A stretch of 40,927 nucleotides of DNA from Gymnopilus junonius (taxonomy: Eukaryota; Basidiomycota; Agaricomycetes; Agaricales; Galerinaceae). The notes beneath the pieces are model-generated. The model made no database searches, was not told the DNA's origin, and saw nothing but the letters and a program-made list of their open reading frames with translations. Positions 31,278 through 40,927 of this stretch are shown in pieces. Within the stretch, counting starts at the first letter, position 1. The number at the start of each line of letters is the position of its first letter. The stretch lies in the NCBI GenBank assembly GCA_015501075.1, contig JADNYJ010000294.1, forward strand, positions 1 through 40,927. Reading direction: 5' to 3'. A program made the translations under genes and the position numbers.

Positions 31278-32264
31278 ATGGTCGCTCTCGTTCAAGGTCC
31301 TGCTCCTACTTTCAAGGCTGAGGCTGTTGCGGACAGTCTCTTCGTTGACATTGACCTCGAGAAGTACCGCGGCCAATGGTAGGGTTTTTTCGGGTGGCTC
31401 AAAGATTATGACTCATTAATTCGCGTCTTTAGGGTCGTCCTCTTGTTCTACCCAATGTATACCTTTTTTCTTAGCCCTTACCTACCCTGTTCAGTCAGAG
31501 CTGACTCGATATCGAAAGGGACTTCACCTTCGTCTGCCCCACGTAAGTTCATCGGGCTTCAATTCGTGACACAATTTATGTATCATTTTGCAGAGAAATC
31601 CTTGCCTTCAATGACGCCCTTCCATTTTTCAAAGAGCTCAACACTTCCGTCCTAGGTGAGTTTCTGGGAGTATCGCCAACACGCAGCAGAATAACGGTTT
31701 CCATGTCAGCTATCTCTACCGACTCCAAGTTCTCCCACTTCGCATGGGCTACCCAAACACGAAAGGAGGGAGGACTTGGCCCAAACCTCCAGCTCCCCCT
31801 TGTCGCCGATAGGAACCTGAAGATCTCGAGGGATTACGGCGTACTTCTTGAGGAAGAGGGTATTGCGCTCCGTGGGCTATTCCTCATTGACCCCAAGGGA
31901 ACTCTCAGGCACGCCTGGTTACCATTCTCTTAGTCGTCGATTGCTTACGTGTCTCTTTGTTCAGGCAAATCACTGTCAATGATTTGCCAGTCGGTCGTTC
32001 CGTCGATGAGACTCTGCGTCTCATCAAAGCCTTCCAATTCACGGTATGCATGCCTTTATTATTCCCTTCTTATTTCTCCTCATTTGAAATCGCAAGGATG
32101 CCCATGGCGAAGTCTGCCCTGCCAACTGGACTGAAGGATCGAAGACCATCAAGACCGACCCAGTCGCGAAGCTCGAGTATTTCTCGGCTGTCGCCAATGG
32201 AGCCAACGGCCATGCGAATGGCGAGGCCACCGGTGCGGGTAAGAAGCGTCCTCGCGTCGAGTGA
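31278..32264 (+). CDS. TSA1: Typical 2-Cys peroxiredoxin (thioredoxin peroxidase)
   Basis: It reduces hydrogen peroxide and organic peroxides using thioredoxin, as a decameric cytosolic enzyme. Seven exons (31278-31378, 31433-31456, 31519-31542, 31594-31655, 31710-31908, 31965-32043, 32097-32264) sum to 657 nt, 218 aa. The peroxidatic Cys48 is in [13 protein letters not shown] and the resolving Cys170 in HGEVCPANW. The GGLG motif (residues 91-94) and a YF pair (191-192) mark the hyperoxidation-sensitive eukaryotic type. Intron 5 (31909-31964) appears to use a GC donor, because the GT alternative would insert three residues before [10 protein letters not shown]. About 26 residues extend beyond the usual end and finish with KKRPRVE, a basic cluster not found in yeast Tsa1. 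Splicing is in frame throughout. Confidence 0.94.
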
Positions 32265-32787
32265 ATTGTCTCCATGCCTTTGTCTCATTGCTGAATCTGG
32301 TCCTTTTGATCTTGTTTTTATCTGTCGCCCTTGCAACTCTGTCTTTCCGTGTGCCATATTTGAAGCCCCCTCTTAGTCTTGATGATGTTCCTCGCCAATT
32401 CCTCCATGGTTCCATTCGCTTCCATGCCGTCAACAACGCCAATCATTACCGTTATTCCCTGTACATAGTTTATCTTATACCTTCTTTCATGCGTATTGTA
32501 CTCGGATTCTTTTTGCCTCGTCGGCCCCCTACTCATGATATGTATAGATTCAAATATAGATCTAGACCTAGATTCAGCTTAGATTCTACCTGCCTTTGTA
32601 GACACCTTGATAGAGCCGTGGCCTGCTGTCAGATGTCGTAACGCTAAATGTCAATAACAATTCATTCGAACATGATGTTATCATTACAACCTTTCTTTCC
32701 TGAGCATGAATACATATGGAGTAAAAATATCAAGTTATGAATAACAAAATACTTAGTAATACATGCTCTTTCTATTCATCTTTGCCC
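32265..32787. other. Intergenic between convergent peroxiredoxin and DLH genes
   Basis: No gene is seen. This 523-base gap should hold both 3' untranslated regions. The TATAGATTCAAATATAGATC-like AT-rich stretch at about 32540-32570 is the only low-complexity segment. Confidence 0.4.
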
Positions 32788-33976
32788 TTACAAATTCTTG
32801 ATGAACCATTCGACGGTCTCCTTGAATGCTCCCTCCTTGCCCGCCTTGACCTTAGGATCACTCATATCGCCACGGACTGCAAAGCCGTGAGTGCAACCCT
32901 CGTAAAAGTTGCGCTTGTAGCCAGGTGCGAACTTGCCATCCCCAAAGATCTCATCGGCTTTAGCTTGAGACTCAGGGGGAAATTGGCCATCGACTGGGCA
33001 GGAGTTAATCAAAAGAGGGACTTTGGAGGTCGAGAAGTATTTCTTTAGAGAGGGGAAAAAGCGCTCGTCAGAAATTTTAGAAGAACGATGAATCGAAAGA
33101 TCGGTTACCTCAAGATCAGCAGGGACTTGGAGGAGAGAGGGGTGCGCAACGACACCAGCTTTGATGATGTTCTCAAAGGCAAGATCGAAGACGTAGCGTC
33201 CTATGGAACAAAATGATAAAGTTATCTGGCTTAGATTAAATCGTAGGACGCTCCTCACCTCCGAAGCAGTACCCAGTTGCACCGAAAATAGTGACACCCT
33301 GCTCCTTGAGTGCATTGATTACTTTATCGAGAGTTGGGCGTGTCTGCGCAGCGCCGTGATTAGGGAACCACTTTCCGATATCGAAAGTGCTGCCTGGGTT
33401 GAGTCCTTCAGGGGGGATGGGGTCGCCGTTAAGGTAATCAGGAACAACAGTCTAAATTATTCGTATTAACCATCGTCGTACCCAGTACAACGACTTGAAA
33501 AAACACTTGCCTTGAACCCGTTCTCAGCAAATGCATCGGCCATGAGCTACATCCCGTGGATCCCAATGCAAATTTAGTCAGAGCTAAAAATACCTTGAAT
33601 TTTGCACACCTGAGCGTTGATAAGCTGGGCTCCGAAGACGTCAGGCAAGAACAGGACCACTTTGTCCTTGGGATAGTCCACGGTGGGGGTGGCGACGTAG
33701 GAGTCGACTCCGCCGATCTTTTCCCATTTGCCTGTGTAAGATGTGCGTGGGTGGTCGATATCGAGGCATTTGGCCGTAGCTTGTGTAGTGCGATCTGCTC
33801 ACCTGTGGGAGTGCCCTCGTGGATCACACCTAGATGAGAGAGATGAGGTCAGCGTCTATTATTTCCTTCAAGGAAGGAACAGTCTTCTGTTTCGTCTGAG
33901 CCACCTCAGAGGACCAGAAAGCAAGGCGCTCGAGAGTAAGCCACGTACCCTTGACGCAATGTTCGCAGAAACTCAT
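32788..33976 (-). CDS. Dienelactone hydrolase family protein
   Basis: An alpha/beta hydrolase of the dienelactone hydrolase family, which opens lactone rings or acts on small esters; the fungal substrate is usually unknown. Seven exons (33976-33949, 33829-33803, 33731-33610, 33546-33511, 33451-33259, 33200-33109, 33042-32788) sum to 753 nt, 250 aa, the normal size. The nucleophile elbow is GYCFGG with the catalytic Cys. The Asp is expected in the INSCPVDGQFP region and the His is in EGCTHGFAVRGD, forming the Cys-Asp-His triad. The start MSFCEHCVKGVIHEGTPTG is typical of fungal members. Two intron features are odd: the intron at 33510-33452 has a consensus GC donor (AAG|GCAAGT), and the intron at 33108-33043 is 66 nt long with no stop, so its retention keeps the frame. 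Confidence 0.92.
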
Positions 33977-34075
33977 CTTCGCGTTCTATAGGTTGACTAG
34001 TAGAGATGGCTGATGGAGGTTGGAGATCAACAGAAGGGAATTTGATAATCGCAGAAGGCTCATGATTTGACCTCT

Positions 34076-34084
34076 CCTTTTATA
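34076..34084 (-). promoter_or_regulatory. Probable TATA box of the dienelactone hydrolase gene
   Basis: Minus-strand TATAAAAGG lies about 100 bases upstream of the ATG at 33976. The rest of the gap 33977-34834 holds no gene and no repeat that I can support. Confidence 0.5.
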
Positions 34085-34834
34085 TGCACCGTCTTGGAGC
34101 AGAGAAAGCTTTAACCGGCTTCCGGCATCCCAATCGCTCCCACTCTCAAAGGTGTTTCAAATAGCTCGGCGGTCACGGTGTGAGGATGCACATTCTACTT
34201 TCGGATCGGTAACAGATGGCACACATGTGTCATTGTGTGAACACTGAAGAACATACCCCCAAACCATTCCGGATAATTCTAGATATAAAAGACCGGTATC
34301 AAAATTGCGTGCCAGTCTTTCCGGACGCAGCGCCACCCGTCACTACAGATCTAGAAATAAGATCGAAGAACACCACGAAAAATGTCGAGCGCATAAGTAC
34401 TACGCAATCATAACGACATCTACTTAGATGTTTATGCAGAGAATGGATATATGTAAGTAGAATGGTTAGAATGAAGTGGAAGTTATAGAACAAATTTAGG
34501 CCTGTCAGTGCATGCCAGGACGGAAGGTGAAAATCAATGGAAAAGCAGATCAGCTCGTAGACCCCCGCTGATAAGATTCCGATTAGATATCTTAGTCTAT
34601 ACTTAGAACCACTCTACTTGCTCGTGACATAAATGATCAGACATAGTGGCACTGGCGGTTATGCGCCGTGCAGTGTTGCCACTGGTCACTGTACATATTC
34701 CACCTGTGTTGTAACTAAATATTAAACGTCGTTATTGCTGGTACACGTACAAAAGACAAATACAAAGTAAAATGCGAAGGTACAAAACTATGCAAAATGA
34801 TGAATGTATATCAGCAAGAAAGATTATATAAATC

Positions 34835-37120
34835 TCAGTCCCCTTCACCCAATCCAACCAGCACCATCATACCCGCACCAGCAAACAGACTGAGCACGGC
34901 CAACACCCTCTTCCCAATCCGTGGTCCCTGCTCGCTACCCTCTTCCTCCTGCCCGCCTTGCTCTTCCATCGCCGCAGCAATAATTTCCTCAGCAGGCACC
35001 TGACCGGCAGCGTCCTCTTCCATCCTGAGCTCGACATTAGCGCCCTCCGCGGCCCTTGCTTCGCATTCAATCGACCTTTCTTCGCCGCGTCTAAGTTTCC
35101 GACCACGGCTATGGCTGGCATCAGCGTCAGATTTGCCCTCGACTTCCTCATGAGTATGGTAGTGGTGGTGATGGTGTCCTTCCACGTCGCCGAACACGAA
35201 GTCACCCGCGATCATCTCGACCGTCGCTGCGTAGATGAGTAATCCAGCAGATATGGCCGACATGATGCCTTGAGTGAGGAGCATGGACGCTATCAAATAA
35301 GATCGAGTCACTCAGCTATTCGTTGCTAGCGCACAAAAGGAGAGTACTAACCATCATTTGAAGAATGATTCCTCCCAGGTCCGTTCCAAACGAGCATACC
35401 CAACGCCATCCCAAGAGGGGTCGTCACGCCAAAAAGACTAGTCAAAGTGAGCTTCAACCACTCGAATTCTTTGACATGCCTCCATCTCCACTTCCACGGC
35501 TGCCATTTAGATGAGCGTTTCGGAGAATATAGAAGCGTAGATGAAGGCGCGCTGCAAGCTGACTTGTGTTTCCCTTTGTCGATGCTTGGGCGATGACTAT
35601 GGATCACCTGAGGCGACGATGACAGGGTATGACGTGGCGGCGCTCTGACTACTTCCTCGCTGTCCTCAGAGTCGATTTCGTCCTCCAAACGTTCTTGAAC
35701 ATCCTCAATATCTAATTCTTTGGAGTGGGATAGCGATTTTGGTTTTGGTGGTATTGCCGCTATTCGAATGCCTAATGAAAACCCTTCAAAAAGTTGATGG
35801 AATATAATGGCAGTTGTTAATGAAGCTGACGGAAGAATAGAGATCAGCTTCATTCTTGCGAAAACGAAGAGAACTATTAGGATAGTCCGAGACTCACTGA
35901 AATCAGAACCAGAGGTCACCGATAGTGTTAAACCAATAACAAAGGAGTGTATCATGATGCCCATTTGAAGGACCTGGATGATGACACGACGTGAATATCA
36001 ATTATTCCTATTATTGAACATGAGGCGCAGATGAGTATCGCTTACCAGCAGCCCGACGATTTGTCTCCGCCTTCCAATCCTAGGTCTCTGCTCGGCATTA
36101 CTGTCTTCTATACGTCTTTGTTCAGTTTCATACTGGTCCTGTCTCCTTTTCTGAAGAGCTCGTTCATAAGACTCTCCTCTTTCACTTTTATGGCCATCTA
36201 TTTGTATAGGAGTGTGCTCGTGTGTCAAAGCCATTCGACAGACCCTCGGAGAATTAGTGAGGATATCTATGGAAAGGCCAGGCAGGAGGGGTAACTGGAC
36301 TTGGTGTGTATGATGGGTGTGCGAGTGGGATGTATGTGAATGGATTGCATGGTAAGTCTGCACCTTTAAAGGACCAGGGGCAGGAAGAGGAGGTGCGGCG
36401 GATACACCAGCGGGGATAGTAATTGATACAGGTCGACCACCGTTGAGCAATGGGGTGATTTCGGATATGGCTTCATCAGGGTTGGCGGGGGCACCGTTCG
36501 GCTTCGGGGTAGGGGACGGGCGTCTGGAGGGAACTTGAGATGCAACAGGAGTAGATGGCGTAGATGATTTTCCGTTTAAATGCTCGACGAAAGAAGTAGA
36601 TGTGTCTGCAATGAGAGAAGTTAGGTAGCTCCATTACTTAGTTATCCATCACTCACATTCAACAAGGAAGATGGCAAGCAGCGACACGAGACTAAATCGA
36701 TAGTCAGAACGAATTCAAACACGTCATAGATAATGATAACTCACATAATGGACCCAGTCCATTTGCTCACCTTCCCATACCTTTCCTCGACCTTCCGATC
36801 TGCTAACGACCGGAAAGCATCATCCAAAAGATGAATGAAGGCTGTTGCAAGGATGACGCCAGTACCAAAGTGCTTTCCGATAAAGAACACAATTCCTGGT
36901 ATGCGCAAGAACCGAATTTGCTTCGAAAGCGTTGGGAATGAGACGGCTGAAAATAACAAGACGTCATAAATCAAAGAAGTCGAGAATGATAACGGGAACA
37001 GTACGCACCGAATAATGACACAAATAGAATAATGAACATAACTCCTATCCTCTCCTCTTCGATGTCTAGTGAGTCGGATGTCGCCGCCGTCGCCGCCGCT
37101 ACTGTAGCGCCCATCTTCAT
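34835..37120 (-). CDS. ZIP family zinc transporter
   Basis: ZIP proteins move Zn2+ and sometimes Fe2+ into the cytosol with eight helices. Seven exons (37120-37009, 36946-36745, 36691-36657, 36605-36046, 35973-35898, 35825-35352, 35289-34835) sum to 1914 nt, 637 aa, all in frame. The first helix is GVMFIILFVSLFAVSFP. Helix 3 has HFGTGVILATAFIHLLDDAF. Helices 4 and 5, which form the metal site, carry HSFVIGLTLSVTSGSDF and TTAIIFHQLFEGFSLGI. Helices 6-8 include TTPLGMALGMLVW and QGIMSAISAGLLIYAATVEM. Two cytosolic loops are large. The one between helices 3 and 4 holds the His-rich run HSHTSHSHTHHTH, and a second run HHHHHYHTH lies before the last helix. The ATG at 37120 was chosen because translation from it begins just before the short extracytosolic N-terminus; an in-frame upstream start at 37183 is possible. 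Confidence 0.93.
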
Positions 37121-37430
37121 CACGGAATATTTTGACAAGCCTCTTGAGTGGAGCTGTACTGGCAGCGCCCGTATTATAGGCATTTTGAATAAAGGACTTT
37201 GAGCAGAATATTCAGAGATGATGTTTGTTCTAAATAAAAGATTGCAGACCCCTTCCTAGCAGTGGATGGGCATGGGAGGCAGACGATTAGCAAGACGTTT
37301 GACTTAAGAATATGAGGATGAGTACCCTCCCAGTCTTCAGGGCACGAGGTGGAGGGCTTTGACAAATAGAACCACACTGAGGCGGTACCCAATCACAATG
37401 TCACAACGCTTTTTACTCTTGGCCACACTT

Positions 37431-37756
37431 TACAGGGTCTTGCATAAATCATGACAGGTCACATCCCGTGCAAAATCTTGTATTTGATTGTATTTATTTG
37501 GTCCAAAACGCTAATTTAGGTAATAAATCGCGCACCTTGGAAGTGACGCGTCATCTGCGTTCTCTCTGCCGTCTGTCCTCGACGCCTCCCATGCAATAAC
37601 AGAGAACAATTGCCTAAGTACTTGTCTGTGTACACAGTGATCAGGCTTCAGGGTCTTCAAGGTACCACCAAAAACTGATTTGGTGCACAAATAAATACAA
37701 GTAAACACTATTTACCAAGCTGAACCGACCTGTCAAGATTTATGCAAGACCCTGTA
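37431..37756. mobile_element. Tc1/mariner-like MITE with 30-bp terminal inverted repeats
   Basis: The 30 bases at 37431-37460, starting TACAGGGTCTTGCATAAA, are matched by the reverse complement of 37727-37756 with one mismatch. If the terminal TA is the duplicated target site, the element is 37433-37754, about 322 bp, with 28-bp TIRs beginning CAGGGTC, the usual form of non-autonomous Tc1/mariner elements. The internal part has no transposase and no credible frame. It lies between the ZIP start and the F-box gene at 37839, and is the main content of the gap 37121-37838. Confidence 0.75.
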
Positions 37757-37838
37757 TTCATCGCTTTCCTTTGTACTCGTCACGGGTCCAAACGTTCAGG
37801 AATTAAAAAATTTACTTTCAAGACTCTGTTTACTGAAA

Positions 37839-39333
37839 TTAAAACTCTAGTGATTTATATAGGCTATCGTATTGCTGTTTGAGCGCGGCTAGTACTGGAG
37901 GTAAGGAGTCTGAGGCTATTCCCTGCTGGCGCAATTCGTCACACTTATTCAACACCTCATTATATTTGTCACCATAGGTCAATGTGCCATTCTCGTACAG
38001 AACCAGTTGGCTTTTTGCCTCCCGTTCTTCCCAACATTCCTTTCGTCCGAACCAGAATTCAGGCTGCTCTAGCCCCTCTCGGACATCTTTATCATCGTAG
38101 AAATCCCATACCGCCGCGAAGGAAGGCTTGCCTGCGAGTATGGCCTGCAAACCCGAGGCTGATATCTTTGCCACCAAACGTTGAACGTAATTTTGAACGC
38201 TAATTGGACCTTTTCTGAAAGAAAAAGTGACGTTCGGAACACGAGCGAGAGCCGGAATCTGGCAAATGTCCCAAGTGTCTTCTGGCGAAAGTCCCGAATC
38301 GGCAATTTCGAACGTTTTCAAAGGGCATCGAGTTTGTGTCAAGAAGTCTTGAATTGTTTTGCATCTACTGTGGCATCTGGCGAACCTTGCTATAATTCGG
38401 AGATACTCCAGGTTAGGCAAGTGCAGGTACTTCAGAAGCTCAACTGGTGCTTCAACCCCATCTAAGGAAAGCCTAGTTAAATTAGGCAGACTAATCATCG
38501 TCGGAGGTCCCATTAACGAGTCTGCATCGTCATCCTGAGGATCCGGCCAATCGCATCCATTACTGGCCAGTCTGAGCTCTGTCGCTGAGATACAACGACT
38601 AGCGATGTCCAAGCATTCGTCGAATGTCATCATGTATGGCTCGAACTCCACCCGTTTCAGCCGCTCCAGGGGTAGGATGGAGATATCTTCGAGAATGCTA
38701 TCAAGGACGTCCAGCTCGTCATTGTATTCGGTAAATTCAAGGACCTCCAGCGTCGGAAGGCCAGCAATCCACTTTGAGAGGTCCACAAGTCTTCGAGGGT
38801 CGATGTAGCGGACGCTGTCGTCCAGTATAATGTGAAGGCGACGGATATTTGCACCCATAACGGACTGACGCAATTTCGCAGCCTCGAGATGCCAAAGGAA
38901 ACATTCCAGCAGATAATCGTCAAGCACTATTTCCAGCGTTCGCCAACGACGTTCATGCCTAATAAAGAGTTCAAGTATATATTGACTGTACTGGATGACC
39001 TCAATCTCGGGCGGCGTGCCATGACATCGAAGAGCCTGGGTATATGTGCAAATCTCTAGAACGAGAAGCAGTGAGGCAAGTCGAGATGCATTTGCATGAC
39101 TTCTGGGCATCCTCTTCTGTTGTATATTCAGGTACGCTGATTTTGTTCCATAGGGACTGGTTCTCCAGGGCGATGGACCTCCAGCGCTTGCAGACTTTGA
39201 GGAAGACGAAGGGAACTTTTGCGCCGTCCGGTGTGATGAAAGGCTCGTGTTGAGAGCAGAGCTCGAAGATGTCAGATATAAGTTCAGGGGGAAGCCGTTC
39301 ATTGATGTCACAGCACGCCCATTGGAGACCCAT
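37839..39333 (-). pseudogene. F-box/LRR protein with one frame break
   Basis: The N-terminus MGLQWACCDINERLPPELIS leads into F-box sequence SDIFELCSQHEPF and VFLKVCKRWRSIALENQSLW. This frame ends with a stop near 39001 after HIYPGSSMSWHA. Coherent LRR sequence continues in a second frame from PPEIEVIQYSQYILELF through RRWRTLEIVLDDYLLECF, LPTLEVLEFTEY, LPLERLKRVEFEPY, LPNLTRLSLDGVEA and LHLPNLEYLRII, to the stop at 37839-37841. The span of 1495 nt is one base over a codon multiple, so a one-base gain near 39010-39040 (or a two-base loss) would explain it. The tail motif FWFGRKECWEEREAK also appears in altered form in the partial gene at 40022-40927. It is a paralog of the F-box gene at 5690-7062. 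Confidence 0.72.
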
Positions 39334-40021
39334 GGCCTTTCGATGAAACCGACAAGATGTTAGTTATTCGGTGGACGCCTAAAATTTTATGAAGCTTACA
39401 GAAGTGTACCGACTCGGCTTCGCTTGTTGGCTTGAGCATGCGAAGCTCTTGGAGATAGCATCATATCTGAAATGTGGGGGAATCGATTTGACTCTTGACC
39501 GCTATTTATTATTTTCCAGGGTACTGGCCCACAGGAGCGACCATATGTTACAATTAAGGTCCGCCTTTGTTTCATCAACACAGTGTCATGGAGGCCCCAG
39601 GCGGACATCCATTTCTGGAAATGTATGACCTTATTGTCCGGTGCGTGTTCTCCTCATAAACCATTGTCGTAGGCTCTAGACATTTTTAATGATTACTCTA
39701 GACAATGCTGATGGGCCCTGAGACGGACTTTGGATCTGAGTCTTTCAGCGCTCTGGAACTTAAATTGGTTTTATGGGAATGATACTGCAATGGTGGTGGT
39801 CTGTGACGCTCTGAGTTTGTTCAACCTTGATTCTGGCCTCTCAGATTCTGAATTACTATGCTGATACTCGCCAATAGCTTAATTTGACTCCAATTTGACC
39901 CAGGCTGCCTGTTCATTTTTTAATCGCTGCCACATCGCCACTTTTATGTGAGTCAAAAAAAATTGGTCGATCTATTTAGGCGGATAAAATTCAAGGCGAA
40001 GTAGCTACATGGGATTTCCAT
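39334..40021. other. Intergenic between F-box paralogs
   Basis: No gene is supported. Short frames on both strands show no motif. The composition is ordinary. Confidence 0.4.
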
Positions 40022-40927
40022 TCACCAACTAGCTCCCTCGACGTATGCGTAAGTACCAGCCACAGGCCAGCCAAACACTTTTGAAAAGGTGTCGTTATAA
40101 TTGAATTTCCAGTCCTGATACTCAACCAGATTGTTTCTCGTGCCATGTTGATTCAAAGGCTTTCGCCCAAAGGAGAAAATACCAGGATATTCTTTCCAGC
40201 CCAATTCTTCAGGATTAAGGTGAACTCATCACCCTATAATGCGGTACACAATTGGGATCCTCCTGTGAATCTGCTGAAGAGGAGTTGGCATAAACCGCGT
40301 TATCAATAGCAATGGTCCTGCATATTAAATGATGGGTGAATAACTTGAAGGTCTGTGCATCAGCCTGGAATTCGAAGAACACTTGCTCAACATGACGTAT
40401 AACTGGAAGCATGTAGATTTGTAAAGTGTCTTCTTCTGAAAGGTCGTTGTCTGTGACCTTGAGGGACTCAAATGAACACTGGGATCGCACCAAGAATCCT
40501 TCGAGCATTCTGCATCTTTCTGGACACTCGGCTAGTCCTGAAAGGCTAAGATGTTGCAAGTTCGGCAGTACTAGTAATTCCAGAGCATCGAGCAACCGCT
40601 CCATCCCTCCAACGAAAAGCGAATGAAGTTGAGCAGAGTGTACCTTGTCCCATCTGAAATTGCGCTCGAAGGTCCAAGATTATCCTCGATTTCGTGGCCC
40701 TCCAGATGGAGCCCACTCGCTAAGATGCAACGGCGAGTAATCTCCAGGATCTGGTCAACTGACAACACCTCTTGCTTGAATGTGACTTGCCCCTTAAACA
40801 ACTCGAATGGGACAGTCGACAAGTCAAGAATATCTTCTGCGTCATCCAAAGCAAAAACTCTAGCTTTGGAAGACTGAGGATGCAGGTGAAGAAATCCAAT
40901 CAGCAGGCCTTGAGTATAACAGGTGTA
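40022..40927 (-). pseudogene. Partial F-box/LRR paralog, C-terminal part, frame-broken and cut by the window edge
   Basis: Minus-strand frames carry the LRR half of a protein related to the F-box gene at 37839-39333. From upstream they are ILEITRRCILASGLHLEGHE, then after a frame change near 40600 MERLLDALELLVLPNLQHLS and CSFESLKVTDNDLSEEDTLQ, and after a second change near 40205 a tail with FSFGRKPLNQ and LVEYQDWKFNYNDTFSKV. This tail lines up with FWFGRKECWEE and LVLYENG of the neighbour. The F-box itself would lie beyond 40927. At least two frame changes make a pseudogene likely. Confidence 0.6.

Noticed and set aside
34867..35242. Frames of 94-112 codons overlapping the last ZIP exon
   Set aside because: They are shadows of the His/Glu-rich coding sequence of the transporter.
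1..40927. CRISPR array, plasmid origin or bacterial operon
   Set aside because: Intron-rich eukaryotic genes throughout; no regularly spaced repeats were seen.

Overview
The window looks like nuclear DNA of a mushroom-forming fungus (Agaricomycetes). Genes are split by many short introns (about 47-70 nt, GT-AG with two GC-AG exceptions), intergenic gaps are short, and there are several F-box/LRR genes of the kind expanded in agarics, a mushroom-type seven-helix membrane protein pair, a fungal multi-exon P450 and a basidiomycete-style hexose transporter.

Layout. 1-1.0 kb: 3' part of SEC13 (COPII coat / nuclear pore). 1.35-5.2 kb: three decayed genes: an F-box protein with a propeller-like tail, an unrecognised gene with an in-frame stop, and a methyltransferase relic on the minus strand. 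5.7-7.1 kb: F-box/LRR gene with one frame break. 7.5-8.8 kb: intact HAL2/MET22-type bisphosphate nucleotidase. 9.6-12.9 kb: tandem duplicated seven-helix membrane proteins; copy A is intact and copy B has two one-base losses. A short MITE-like element lies between them. 13.1-13.3 kb: tRNA-like relic. 14.1-15.7 kb: F-box protein with one frame break. 16.1-17.0 kb: unrecognised membrane protein, minus strand. 17-18.5 kb: AT-rich, unexplained. 18.5-20.0 kb: MAGE/NSE3 (SMC5/6 complex). 20.3-22.3 kb: phosphoinositide phospholipase C. 22.5-24.6 kb: intact 12-exon P450, minus strand. 26.0-28.3 kb: MFS sugar transporter with one base missing in a G run. 28.6-30.2 kb: the only fully open F-box/LRR gene. 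31.3-32.3 kb: 2-Cys peroxiredoxin. 32.8-34.0 kb: dienelactone hydrolase, minus strand. 34.8-37.1 kb: ZIP zinc transporter, minus strand. 37.4-37.8 kb: Tc1/mariner-like MITE. 37.8-40.9 kb: two more F-box/LRR genes, both broken, the last cut by the window edge.

The main pattern is a contrast. Genes expected to be single-copy or core (HAL2, NSE3, PLC, peroxiredoxin, DLH, ZIP), and also the P450, splice into uninterrupted frames whose exon lengths sum to exact multiples of three. Five of six F-box genes, one 7TM copy, the methyltransferase and the sugar transporter carry small indels. This suggests birth-and-death turnover of accessory families, although several breaks fall in homopolymers and could be sequencing errors. 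I found no clearly new defence or biosynthetic system. The least explained material is the 7TM tandem pair, the AT-rich block at 17-18.5 kb and the unrecognised genes at 3.2-4.0 kb and 16.1-17.0 kb.
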